A DNA stretch of 64,000 bases, from contig NC_064042.1 in assembly GCF_932526225.1 (NCBI RefSeq), positions 6,381,540 to 6,445,539 of the forward strand. Direction: 5' to 3'. The notes below the pieces were generated by a model. It made no database searches. It was given only the letters and a program-made list of their open reading frames with translations, and was not told where the DNA came from. Shown here in pieces: positions 18,756 through 32,000 of this stretch. This DNA comes from Nematostella vectensis. Lineage: Eukaryota; Cnidaria; Anthozoa; Actiniaria; Edwardsiidae. Each line of letters begins with the position of its first letter. Within the stretch, counting starts at the first letter, position 1. Position numbers and translations under genes: made by a program.

Positions 18756-21118
18756 TCCGCGCGCGGTCAACTAAACATCCGTATTAGGTCCTCGGGCTCG
18801 GTCAGTAATTTCAAGACCTGGTAACAAATAAGTGATGTTTTATAAACGATTAAACTATAATGCTGCATTTATTTTTCGCTGGAGTTGTAACGTTTGCGGT
18901 AGGTGTGGTTGTTGCTTTTGCGAGAATATTATATGAAATCGAAAATTTTGTACGACTAGAGGTGTTGGCAAATCACCCCCCCCCCCCCCCCCCTCGCATC
19001 CACTCCTCTCATGATGCTATCAGCGTATAAAGATCTTATAAAATCTTTAACCTCCAAGCCTATTTCAATGTGAGATTTGTTTGTGTGTCGTGACGAATTT
19101 GTCGTGCTATAACGTGCTGGTAAGCGCTATTTAGTCCCCATCACGATAAATATTCTTTTGCTTTTGAATTTCTTTTGAATCAAGGCACTTGCTAGTTCCT
19201 TTGTAATGTTTTTATACTTCAAACGCTTCGTTTTGTCCCCTTTTTGCGAGTGTGCAAAGTATGACAATTTTACCCGGACTTTATTATACTGTTTTGCATG
19301 CTTGATATAAATAGGGCTTTTTTTTAACTCAATCTCTATGATCTATAGTCATCAACTCGCCACCAACAAACCATCCCGATAAAATAAAACAAATTTGGGT
19401 AAGACCAATTTATAAAAGTAATCCGGTAATTTTTAAACTTCTGCAAAACAATATAAGCGAGATTTGATTGCATTTATTCAACAAAAAGAAATCTTGAATC
19501 GAGAAGAGTTCGGCACAAATATGTTCGCGTTTATTACTTCAATTCATAACAAACACCGTCCGTAACGTACACAGAGTAGGTACCAGAAGTATATAGACTA
19601 AGGATCTCGTAGTTATTCCCAAGATATTTCTGCAAAGCGGCTGAGATAAGTGATTTTTTTTGACGGCATATATATTCGTTTGTTGTTTTATAACAAGTTA
19701 AGGAAGGGAAAACAGAAGTCGAAAGATTCCAGCGTTTCGCACTTTACTTGCCTGCTGGCAGTCCTTCATCAGGGCCGCTACTAAAAGCATTCTAATATGT
19801 TCTAAAAGTTTCAATTTGTGCCGATTCTTTTATTTTATTGTTTTATGGAATCAATGTGTCAACGTTGAAGACAGCGCGGATTACACTAAGGCAAACTGTA
19901 AAAGGATTACAACGCCTGGTCTTCTAAATCCCCGAAGGAATGCGTGTATACCATACACGCATTCCTTTCGGGTACTTACAGTTAAAGCCGCTTGCGTCTC
20001 GTCATCCCAGGGCAAGTTAAGCGCAAAACCAAAGTAATCATAGATGCTTGCTTATCCACCCACGATAGTAGGATTGGTGGGCCTCGCTAACCCGTTCGCG
20101 ATTGATTGGGCGTCGTGTCTCGATTACCCGCCCGCGATATTTTGGACTGAAGGACTCGGTTTACCGCCCACGTTAGTATCTGCGCCTGACTTCCTTTGCC
20201 TGCCCGGGATTGAATGGGCGAGGGCCTCGATTACCCATTCGCGATAGATTGGGCGATGTTTTGATTGCCCGTCCGTGAGAAAAAAACGTGTAAAGGCCGC
20301 GCTGGCCCACCCTCTCATGCCTGGGCGCAGGGGCCGCACCGGCCCGTCCTCTTTTGTTTGGGCGTCCTCGTTAGCCCATACTCACTTGCATGGGCTAAGA
20401 GCCGCCCTGTCCACCCCTTTCTTGCAGAGTGGTGTGAGGATTTAGCTAGAGAATTCAGCGCAATACGATTTACTCAATGAAAGAACCCCAAAATTAGATA
20501 GGCTAGAGGTCTGTCGTGCTGAAACGTTGAATAAGCAAGCTAAAAAATGGAAGGAGAAAGCCCTGAAACAGAAAGACTAAAGCCAAGTAACAACCGTCTT
20601 GACTTTGTGAATTACCCAAAACAAACTGCATGATGGAGAGTTAAGAATACGATCTTACGAGCTCAGAAGAACGATGGGAACCCAAATAATGTATATCTCA
20701 GTTGTGTGACACCATATGAAGAGAAGTGCCATGTCCGGTAAGAAAATAATAAAAACGCCATCTTGATTTTGAAAGGCACCCCTTTGAAATGAAATTCCGA
20801 AAGTGAAAGTACAGCAATACTTTACTATAATTGAAAAATTGGTTGTTTTTGATTTCGTACACTTGTCCTAAAACTACACTAGCCTTGCAACATCTAAATT
20901 TAGAACAAAAGAAATAGCTGGACTTGAAAGAATTTATTCATGACAAACATCATGACAAAGCAGCACTGTGGATTCAAATATCCAGTAAGTTATATTACTT
21001 ATTCACCATATGTGATTATATAACATTTAAACTAATGACATCACATACTCACCATATTTGTGAGTGTGGAAATAGTTTTGATTCAATATCAACCAAGATC
21101 AAAACTTTACAACAACAT
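18756..21118. other. Intergenic; palindromic and degenerate repeats
   Basis: A poly-C tract lies near 18980. A strong hairpin (CCCGAAGGAATGCGTGTAT arms, one-base bulge) lies at about 19931-19972. 20040-20420 holds degenerate repeats of GATTACCC and GATTGGGCG. No gene supported. Confidence 0.45.
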
Positions 21119-21803
21119 TTTATTGTCAACGCTGTGTCTACTTGCACGGCTTCCGGTAAAGGAGGGAAAAAAAACTAGCTGCACGGCTGTCTCCAGTTTT
21201 CTCGATTTTAAGCCTAAATAAAAAGTTTCTGGCTTTAAAACACTTCTACGATTATTTAGAACAGCCAAGCGACGATTTTTAGCTTGAAAAGCTATGCAAC
21301 AACGGCCCGCAAATGCTCGGCAAAGTATGAACGAAGCGTGGAGTTGACATTTCATGCATCGTTTAGTACGTGTCGAGCACTCGAATGTCGCCTTTTGCGA
21401 ATATTTTCAAGCTCGAAGCCATCGTTTGACGGTTCTAAATAACGGTGGGAAGTTTTTAAAGTCAAAACTTTTCATTTTGGCTTAATGGTAAAAAGAAAAA
21501 AGGGAAGTGCATCTACTTTTTTTCTCCTTGCACAGCTGTTATGTCGAACTCTACGCTTCGTTCATACCGTGCCGAGCATTTGCGGGTCACTCAATGCACA
21601 GCTTTTCAAGCTAAAAAACATCTCTTGGCTGTTCTTAGCAATCGTGGAAGTGTTTCAAAGCCAGAAACTTGTTATTTAGGCTAAAAATCGAGAAAATGGG
21701 AGACACCCGTGCAGCTAGTTTTTTTTTCCTCATTTACCGGGATCAAGTAGTGCTTCAGATTTCCCACAAGAGTTCAAGTAGACACAGCGCATTGTCAGTT
21801 CAC
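21119..21803. mobile_element. Foldback/MITE-like element with ~230-bp inverted arms
   Basis: 21119-21345 and about 21545-21803 are inverted copies (shared marks: CTGTGTCTACTTG, AACTAGCTGCACGG, TTTCTGGCTTT, CAAATGCTCGGCA, ATGAACGAAGCG). The arms are diverged, so the insertion is old. Target duplication not resolved. No coding content. Confidence 0.75.
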
Positions 21804-22382
21804 AATTGAATAAAGTTAGTCTATGTTACTTAACTAAAAAAGTCCAAGTTAATAGCTATTAATTACAGCATCGCTATTTGCTCACTTACCTGGTACATAG
21901 AATCTGGAGAAACTTCCATTCATATTAGTTTAGACATATTTGTATATGAGCATATTTTCATGAAATTGACACATTAATCAAAAAATAGTTCAAGACATCT
22001 TCCCAAAATAGCAATCGCAGGGATTCTTCATAAGTTCAACTACTACTCCAGATATTGGTAAATCATGTATAGTAGGAGTTTATAGAATCTAAAACCAATA
22101 ACCAACAACAAAGTTTAAAATAATAACAGCAGTATAAGTCTTTGTTTTGGTGTTGATCAAATACTGGATGCTGGACCATCACCAGACTGTAAGGAAACTG
22201 ATCTTGGGTACAGTAGTGGTGCAAGCCAAAGCCACACTAAAAAGCTTGAATATCATTCTGTTCCCCCAGCAGAATTTTCAATATATTGCAATTGGCCATT
22301 ATATTTGGCGATCTTTTGAGTGGGATCCCTGTACTATTTTATATGTATGCTACATAAGCGTAAGCGCAATTTAGCATAACTT
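21804..22382. other. Intergenic, nothing recognised
   Basis: AT-rich with no supported gene or repeat. Confidence 0.4.
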
Positions 22383-22568
22383 TAAACTCATCGTCTGATA
22401 AGTTTGGGGTCAGGTATCGGATAGCTTGGTAACCGCCTAACCAAGCGCACCCGAGGAGCCAGGTCTCCGGGCCCCACAGCTCCCCCAGGGGATACCCGTC
22501 ACACCTTTCAGTTGAATATACTTACCTAGTTAGTTGCATGCTACCCTAAAGGTGTGGTGGGAGGGGCC
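22383..22568 (+). repeat. R1 repeat family, copy 3 (order A-B)
   Basis: Blocks A and B as in copy 1, with GTCAGGTATCGGATAGCTTG well preserved. It ends only about 150 bp upstream of the receptor start codon, so it may contribute to that gene's promoter or 5' UTR. Confidence 0.8.
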
Positions 22569-22716
22569 TAAAGGGACCCTTAACAGCAGCCACTTCTCCT
22601 GTATTATCGCTTCATTTAGATACGCTATCCACTATTGAGGCGCTCTCAACTGCAAGGCACAAGTTTAGTGGAACAAGGGCGCTAGGAGAGAGAAATTCCC
22701 CAGCGTTGAAGTCGAA

Positions 22717-22789
22717 ATGAGTTGTGGGGCTACCAACGTTAGCTGGGTCCTTCTTCGGCTTCTTGCGATTGCCTTTTTCGGTGGAACTG
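22717..22789 (+). CDS. Receptor exon 1: signal peptide
   Basis: Encodes MSCGATNVSWVLLRLLAIAF then FGGTG, a hydrophobic signal sequence. Donor AACTG|GTGAGT, phase 1. This start is preferred because it gives a signal peptide and joins in phase to every later exon. Confidence 0.8.
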
Positions 22790-24897
22790 GTGAGTTGGGC
22801 GCTGCATGTGTTTACGAAAAGTTTTTACTAAAAGTTCTGAAGTATCCAGAACTTTTTTCAGCTGAACATCTAGACTGGCAGTTGTTGTTTCTACGTTTTT
22901 GACTCGGACAATTTTTTGTCTTTGCTTATGTAAAACTATTCCATAGAATAAATTCAAAATAGAATTAAACAATATAAGCTTTAATTCATATTTCAGATTC
23001 ATTAAGTTTTCCCAGCGAGCCTTCCAGCCCGACGTACTTGACCAAAGGCATGGTGGGAAATCTGACCTGGGAATACGCGGCAGGCGCTGGCGAGACCGTA
23101 CACGACCGCATCCTTTTCCTGAAAAACAATGTAAAAATGGGATACGTGGATAAAGCTATATATATATATATAAATATATACGAATCATACCGTGGTAGCT
23201 ATGACATCGCGATTAGCTTTAATCCCGTGACGCTGATATTTAAGAGCCCAATGGACTCTGCTACACACGACGGCGAGTATGCGGTAGATATCCAAATAGA
23301 GGAGACCGGTGAACAAGTCGTATCAAGAGCAGTCATCAATGTTATCAGTAAGTGTAATGAAATCATTATTATTTTTACGAAAAAATAATTGTCTAACATT
23401 ACTTAGGCAAATGTTCTCTAAGAAGGTCTTTATGCTAAGGAAGAAAAATTCTAAAGAACTAAAATTATAGGACTGGAGACGCTTTGTGGAAATTTTGAGA
23501 TTTCGAAATTTTAAAACGATAAAATTATTCCTTATTTAGCACTTATTTTCTATGATTTTTGAAAATTGATAATAAATGGCGGAGCCTTTTTTTCTACAAG
23601 CCAAAACTCGATCAAGCAAATCGGTTCTAGTTGCAAATCTCTTGTAAAATAAGTTCATTTATAGAGTTAAGCCGAAATGATTCTTCTCCCTTCGGCTTTT
23701 TAAAAACTCCTCAAACATTTCAACCTGCATAGTGCGACAGTGCTGAATAACGTATGCGCATGCGCGTGCTCTGGCGAAAACAAACACAATCGTAGTGTTG
23801 AAACATCCGAGGAAAGGTACGAAAGGCTGACTTCAGTCGCTGATTTGACTAACTGTACAGCATTAAAACAATACTGTACAAAAGATGACAGATTTGTGTG
23901 ATAATGCGGAAGTAATAAAGAAAATTATAGCCTTAGGTTTGGTTTAGTTTTCTTAGCATTCGCCAAAATGTGACAGTTCGCCGGTAAAAAGCCTCCATTA
24001 CCAAACAAAAAGGCTGGTTTAACCGCGCGGTACTGGGACTAGTCTTGCGTTTTTCAGCACTGCCGCCTAGTACTTTCTCGCAAACAATGTTTTGTATATG
24101 TTAATGACGTGTGCCGACTTTAATATATTTTGCGTATTTGAAAGGCGGAAGTTCTCGAAACTATCATTAAACATAATCAGAAAGAGATACGGTCAGCGGA
24201 CTCCATAAAGCTACTAGGAGTTACAATAGACTCTCAACTCAATTTCTCGGAGCATATAAGCATAGCATGTAAAAATGCTGGCAGAAGAATCGGTGTGCTG
24301 ATGAGACTCAGGAACTTGATACCTACAAACGCTAAACTAGTTCTCTATAAATCTGCTGTGTTGCCTTATTTGACATACTGCCACTTGACCTGGCATTTTT
24401 GTAAGGCAAGCGATAGTAGGAAGCTTGAGCGTTTACAGGAACGTGCCTTAAGAGCTGTTTTTAAAGACTGGAATTGCACTTACCACGAACTATTAATAAA
24501 GGCTAATTTATCTACTCTACGTAATCGTAGACTGCAAGACATTTGCATCTTAATGTACAAAGTTAAAAATGGCCTTTGTCCATCTGGGATTAGTGATTTG
24601 TTTTCTAAAAAAAACACGAACTATAATTTAAGATTGTCCGATTTCGTTATTCCAAGATTTAATACAGTCACTTACGGGAAACATTCCCTAAGATATATGG
24701 GGGCTAAACTATGGAATAGCCTACCTAGGGCAGAAAGATCAATTGACAGTTTAAAAAGTTTTAAAGTGACTATGAGAAAAAAGGATTTCGAATTTATAGA
24801 AAATTGTAAGGGCTGTGCCCTATGTTCCGCATGATAATTTTTAAATCTAGTCATTTTTTTCTTCATAATTCCATATAGATTACAATCAATTTACATG

Positions 24898-24932
<35 letters not shown>

Positions 24933-26016
24933 TTAGCTTTATCAGTAAGAATCTATAATTTTAAATTTTTAATAATCAGTATAATTTTTATAATTTTATC
25001 TTTTTTTTGTGTCCCCCAATTAGTAGGGGTTTTATCCCCGGCTAGAGGTTGTTTATGACACTTTAATAAAGTTTCTATCTAAAGTTTCTATCTATCTATA
25101 CAAAGTTTTAATCAACTACGATTTGGACTCGCTGTGTTTTTATTCCAGTAAAACAGAGCGAGGGAAGAATAATATCCATTTAATTTTGAAGGCAATTTTC
25201 TTTCTTGGGAGAATTCAGTGCAAAACAAGTATTAAATTGTCTTTTCTCCAGTACTATAGAGTTAATTCTAGCTATCATTTGAAATGTTTTTAATGTGCCT
25301 ACAATGTGCATGCTGTGAAGGAATGCTATTAATTTTGGTACAACAATAACAGAAATTACATCCATGAATTAGCGAGATGGTTAGACAAAATGAAATTTTT
25401 AAGACTTTAAGACAAATTTCTTTCAAAACTTATCCTGTATGCGTAGTTAGAAAATAAGAATATAGAAAATAGATTTTTTTCTGGCAATATAACTTTTTTA
25501 TATTTTTATCCTCTCAGCTTTTCAAGAAATAAAGATATACAAACAAATTTTTAGGAATTCGCGTCGTGGAAAACCGTTTGGATACGAACAGAGGCTACAG
25601 TAGACGGAATGGAAAAAAAGAAAGCGCTCAGCCGTTCCCGTCCTTTTATCAGATTATTCCTTATTTGTTTCTTGTTTAGGTGTCAACGACAACAGAACGA
25701 GAAGAGAACGCAATTTTCTCTCAACAAACTCCCATTTTCAGACCACTATTATTATTAGTTAAAATGCATCGAAAACATGTTTTTATCTTTTGATAGAATA
25801 TGTTATGGAATTTGAAATTTGCAATAATATATAGATTTAGGCACTGCCTAAAGGCGGACCCAGCATTTGATACCTTTTTGTGTTGACTGATAGGGGTAAT
25901 TTAGGGGGATCTAGGTGTCTTTAAAATGCTTTTTTTTAATGAGATTAAAAAAGTCATTTTTTACTGCCATGTCTTTATGAATTGTAAAGGCTCGTACCTA
26001 GGAGGGATGCGAACAC

Positions 26017-26047
<31 letters not shown>

Positions 26048-29000
26048 ACAACAGCCAAAGGAACACTTTCGGTTCTCAATAGACGTGCTATTATTTGTAG
26101 ACAAAACTCAGTCTGGTATGTAGCCAAATCCGACATTAAATCCCCCTTGAAATACTGCAAAGGCGCGGTCAGATTTTTATTAGAGAACTCTTCCCCCCTC
26201 CCCCCCGGAAATATAAGGTCCACTTTTGTCCACTTTTTTGGATTTCTCACCCCACCAAGAAAAATCCTCGGTATGGGTCTGTTGCATTGGCCCCTCCAAA
26301 TGTATCAAGCAAGCACTCATTTCATAATATTAAATATGCAGTATGAAAGTTAACAAATACTAAACCTTGGTAAGAAAAAGGCTGTCAAACTTTAGGTGTC
26401 TTAGTTGAGTCTAATGGTCAACTCTTATTTTCCCTCTTATTCAACTCCACTATCTATATTTTGTTTATTATCAAAGTAGCATTCTAACAAACTTTGACCT
26501 TGTAAAGAATATATCAAGGATGTAACAGTATTCCAAAGAATTTGATGCCATACTGTAGTTTTCACGTACCGCAACTAATTATTCAGAAGAATGTGTTGAA
26601 ATTAAACTCCACAAATATACCTCCTGACATGCATTACATATTGGTGCACCAACCCTTTGGCCTTTTTTTTTTTTAGAAACTTTGGATCCACCCATACAGG
26701 CTACTAAAAAATGAATGCAATGGAGGCAAATCCTAAATTACTGAAAGTTTTTAATTACAAACCAAACCATGTTCATTGATCTATGTTGGAGGCAGAGAGA
26801 AATAAATATACAAATAAACAAAAAGTCAATGAGGAGCGAAGAAAAGGGAGAAATGTGACTCTATTTGAAAAAAATGTTACTCTATTCTAAAACATTTATA
26901 ACATTAATGCAATAATAAATTGACTAAGCACTTTCCTAGTATTTTTCCCTTTCCCTTTTACCTTTAGGATTGATATAAAACTATTTTCTTTACAAATTTA
27001 TTAATGAAAAAGCACAAGTTTCTTGTTATCTAGTTTATATAATTTAAGTACTGTATTAAAGTTACATTCTGACCAGGTTTGCCCTTGCAAAGAAACAAAT
27101 AATGAATAAAACAGCATTCCAAAGATATAATGATACAGTTATACATTTCAGGTGCCATATGGAAGTTTTGTCTATCACATACTGGTAATATCCATCACCA
27201 AGGATATTACAGTCATGCATTACATATTCGTTTAGTGCACCCACCCTTTAGCATGGTGGCCTGCTGTTTTATAGAAACCCTGGATCCACACATGCTAATG
27301 CTACTCCAAAATTAAATGCAATGGAGAAGAACAAATTTAATGGGGAAGCAAATTCTAAAAAAAAATTCCTTGATATGAATGAAAGTAGTGCTAAATGAAA
27401 ATGTCTTATTTCAAACATAACCTATTTAAATTTATTTAGGGTGCAGAGGGGAAACAGCAAATAATATCAATTGCATACAAAAATAGTCAGCAGAGAGAAA
27501 AAAAGGAAGAAATGAGATTATATCTTTGATAAAAAAAATAACAATAATGCAACAACACTCTCCTAACATTTCCCCTTTCATCATTATCTTTAGGTTGATA
27601 GATAAATGTTTTCTTTACAGATTTATCATTGAGAGCAAGTATCTTGCTCTAAAAAACCTATTACACTTATACTGTTGTATAAAAGTAAGAAATCCTCTAC
27701 CATAATATCTTAATATTTGCCTAATTTTATGCCTTCCAGCCTTTAGAATCAATCATGGCCCTTTCCCTATTACCTTTAGGATTTATATAAAACTGTTTTC
27801 TTTGCAAATTTATTAATGAAAAAGCACAAGTTTGTTGTTATCTTTATATAATTTAAGTACTTTGATCTAATAAAAACCTCTTCCCTTTATAGAACTTGTA
27901 TCAGTGCTACATTCTGTCCAGCTTTGCCCTTGCAAAGAAACAAATAATGAATGAAACAGCATTCCAAAGATATAATGATACAGTTATACATTTCAGGTGC
28001 CATATGGAAGTTTTGTCTATCACATACTGGTAATACTCCATCACCAAGGACATTACAGTCATGCATTACATATTCGTTTGGTGCACCCACCCTTTAGCAT
28101 GGTGGCCTGCTGTTTTATAGAAACCCTGGATCCACACATGCTAATGCTACTCCAAAATTAAATGCAATGGAGAAGAACAAATTTACTTGGGAAGCAAAAT
28201 CTAAAAAAAAATCCTTGATATTAATGAAAGTAGTGCTAAATGAAAATGTCTTATTTCAAACATAACCTATTTAAATTTATTTAGGGTGCAGAGGGGAAAC
28301 AGCAAATAATATCAATTGCATACAAAAATAGTCAGCAGAGAGAAAAAAAGAAAAAAAATGAGATTATATCTTTGATAAAAAAATTAACAATAATGCAACA
28401 ACACTCTCCTAACATTTCCCCTTTCCCCATTATCTTTAGGTTGATAGATAAATGTTTTCTTTACAGATTTATCATTGAGAGCAAGTATCCTCTAAAAAAC
28501 CTATTACACTTATACTTTGTATAAAAGTAAGAAATCCTCTACTATGATATCTTAATATTTGCCTAATTTTATGCCTTCAAGCCTTTAGAATCAATCATGG
28601 CCCTTTCCCTATTACCTTTAGGATTTATATAAAACTGTTTTCTTTGCAAATTTATTAATGAAAAAGCACAAGTTTGTTGTTATCTTTATATAATTTAAGT
28701 ACTTTGATCTAATAAAAACCTCTTCCCTTTATAGAACTTGTATCAGTGCTACATTCTGTCCAGCTTTGCCCTTGCAAAGAAACAAATAATGAATGAAACA
28801 GCATTCCAAAGATATAATGATACAGTTATACATTTCAGGTGCCATATGGAAGTTTTGTCTATCCATACTGGTAATACTCCATCACCAAGGACATTACAGT
28901 CATGCATTACATATTCGTTTGGTGCACCCACCCTTTAGCATGGTGGCCTGCTGTTTTATAGAAACCCTGGATCCACACATGCTAATGCTACTCCAAAATT

Positions 29001-32000
29001 AAATGCAATGGAGAAGAACAAATTTACTTGGGAAGCAAAATCTAAAAAAAAAATCCTTGATATTAATGAAAGTAGTGCTTAATGAAAATGTCTTATTTCA
29101 AACATAACCCATTTAAATTTATTTAGGGTGCAGAGGGGAAACAGCAAATATTATCAATTGCGTACAAAAATAGTCAGCAGAGAGAAAAAAAGAAAAAAAA
29201 TGAGATTATATCTTTGATAAAAAAATTAACAATAATGCAACAACACTCTCCTAACATTTCCCCTTTCATCATTATCTTTAGGTTGATAGATAAATGTTTT
29301 CTTTACAGATTTATCATTGAGAGCAAGTATCTTGCTCGAAAAAACCTATTACACTTATACTGTTGTATAAAAGTAAGAAATCCTCTACCATAATATCTTA
29401 ATATTTGCCTAATTTTATGCCTTCCAGCCTTTAGAATCAATCATGGCCCTTTCCCTATTACCTTTAGGATTTATATAAAACTGTTTTCTTTGCAAATTTA
29501 TTAATGAAAAAGCACAAGTTTGTTGTTATCTTTATATAATTTAAGTACTTTGATCTAATAAAAACCTCTTCCCTTTATAGAACTTGTATCAGTGCTACAT
29601 TCTGTCCAGCTTTGCCCTTGCAAAGAAACAAATAATGAATGAAACAGCATTCCAAAGATATAATGATACAGTTATACATTTCAGGTGCCATATGGAAGTT
29701 TTGTCTATCACATACTGGTAATACTCCATCACCAAGGACATTACAGTCATGCATTACATATTCGTTTGGTGCACCCACCCTTTAGCATGGTGGCCTGCTG
29801 TTTTATAGAAACCCTGGATCCACACATGCTAATGCTACTCCAAAATTAAATGCAATGGAGAAGAACAAATTTACTTGGGAAGCAAAATCTAAAAAAAAAT
29901 CCTTGATATTAATGAAAGTAGTGCTAAATGAAAATGTCTTATTTCAAACATAACCTATTTAAATTTATTTAGGGTGCAGAGGGGAAACAGCAAATAATAT
30001 CAATTGCATACAAAAATAGTCAGCAGAGAGAAAAAAAGAAAAAAAATGAGATTATATCTTTGATAAAAAAATTAACAATAATGCAACAACACTCTCCTAA
30101 CATTTCCCCTTTCCCCATTATCTTTAGGTTGATAGATAAATGTTTTCTTTACAGATTTATCATTGAGAGCAAGTATCCTCTAAAAAACCTATTACACTTA
30201 TACTTTGTATAAAAGTAAGAAATCCTCTACTATGATATCTTAATATTTGCCTAATTTTATGCCTTCCAGCCTTTAGAATCAATCATGGCCCTTTCCCTAT
30301 TACCTTTAGGATTTATATAAAACTGTTTTCTTTGCAAATTTATTAATGAAAAAGCACAAGTTTGTTGTTATCTTTATATAATTTAAGTACTTTGATCTAA
30401 TAACCTCTTCCCTTTATAGAACTTGTATCAGTGCTACATTCTGTCCAGCTTTGCCCTTGCAAAGAAACAAATAATGAATGAAACAGCATTCCAAAGATAT
30501 AATGATACAGTTATACATTTCAGGTGCCATATGGAAGTTTTGTCTATCACATACTGGTAATACTCCATCACCAAGGACATTACAGTCATGCATTACATAT
30601 TCGTTTGGTGCACCCACCCTTTAGCATGGTGGCCTGCTGTTTTATAGAAACCCTGGATCCACACATGCTAATGCTACTCCAAAATTAAATGCAATGGAGA
30701 AGAACAAATTTACTTGGGAAGCAAAATCTAAAAAAAAATCCTTGATATTAATGAAAGTAGTGCTAAATGAAAATGTCTTATTTCAAACATAACCTATTTA
30801 AATTTATTTAGGGTGCAGAGGGGAAACAGCAAATAATATCAATTGCATACAAAAATAGTCAGCAGAGAGAAAAAAAGAAAAAAAATGAGATTATATCTTT
30901 GATAAAAAAATTAACAATAATGCAACAACACTCTCCTAACATTTCCCCTTTCCCCATTATCTTTAGGTTGATAGATAAATGTTTTCTTTACAGATTTATC
31001 ATTGAGAGCAAGTATCCTCTAAAAAACCTATTACACTTATACTTTGTATAAAAGTAAGAAATCCTCTACTATGATATCTTAATATTTGCCTAATTTTATG
31101 CCTTCCAGCCTTTAGAATCAATCATGGCCCTTTCCCTATTACCTTTAGGATTTATATAAAACTGTTTTCTTTGCAAATTTATTAATGAAAAAGCACAAGT
31201 TTGTTGTTATCTTTATATAATTTAAGTACTTTGATCTAATAAAAACCTCTTCCCTTTATAGAACTTGTATCAGTGCTACATTCTGTCCAGCTTTGCCCTT
31301 GCAAAGAAACAAATAATGAATGAAACAGCATTCCAAAGATATAATGATACAGTTATACATTTCAGGTGCCATATGGAAGTTTTGTCTATCACATACTGGT
31401 AATACTCCATCACCAAGGACATTACAGTCATGCATTACATATTCGTTTGGTGCACCCACCCTTTAGCATGGTGGCCTGCTGTTTTATAGAAACCCTGGAT
31501 CCACACATGCTAATGCTACTCCAAAATTAAATGCAATGGAGAAGAACAAATTTACTTGGGAAGCAAAATCTAAAAAAAAATCCTTGATATTAATGAAAGT
31601 AGTGCTAAATGAAAATGTCTTATTTCAAACATAACCTATTTAAATTTATTTAGGGTGCAGAGGGGAAACAGCAAATAATATCAATTGCATACAAAAATAG
31701 TCAGCAGAGAGAAAAAAAGAAAAAAAATGAGATTATATCTTTGATAAAAAAATTAACAATAATGCAACAACACTCTCCTAACATTTCCCCTTTCCCCATT
31801 ATCTTTAGGTTGATAGATAAATGTTTTCTTTACAGATTTATCATTGAGAGCAAGTATCCTCTAAAAAACCTATTACACTTATACTTTGTATAAAAGTAAG
31901 AAATCCTCTACTATGATATCTTAATATTTGCCTAATTTTATGCCTTCCAGCCTTTAGAATCAATCATGGCCCTTTCCCTATTACCTTTAGGATTTATATA

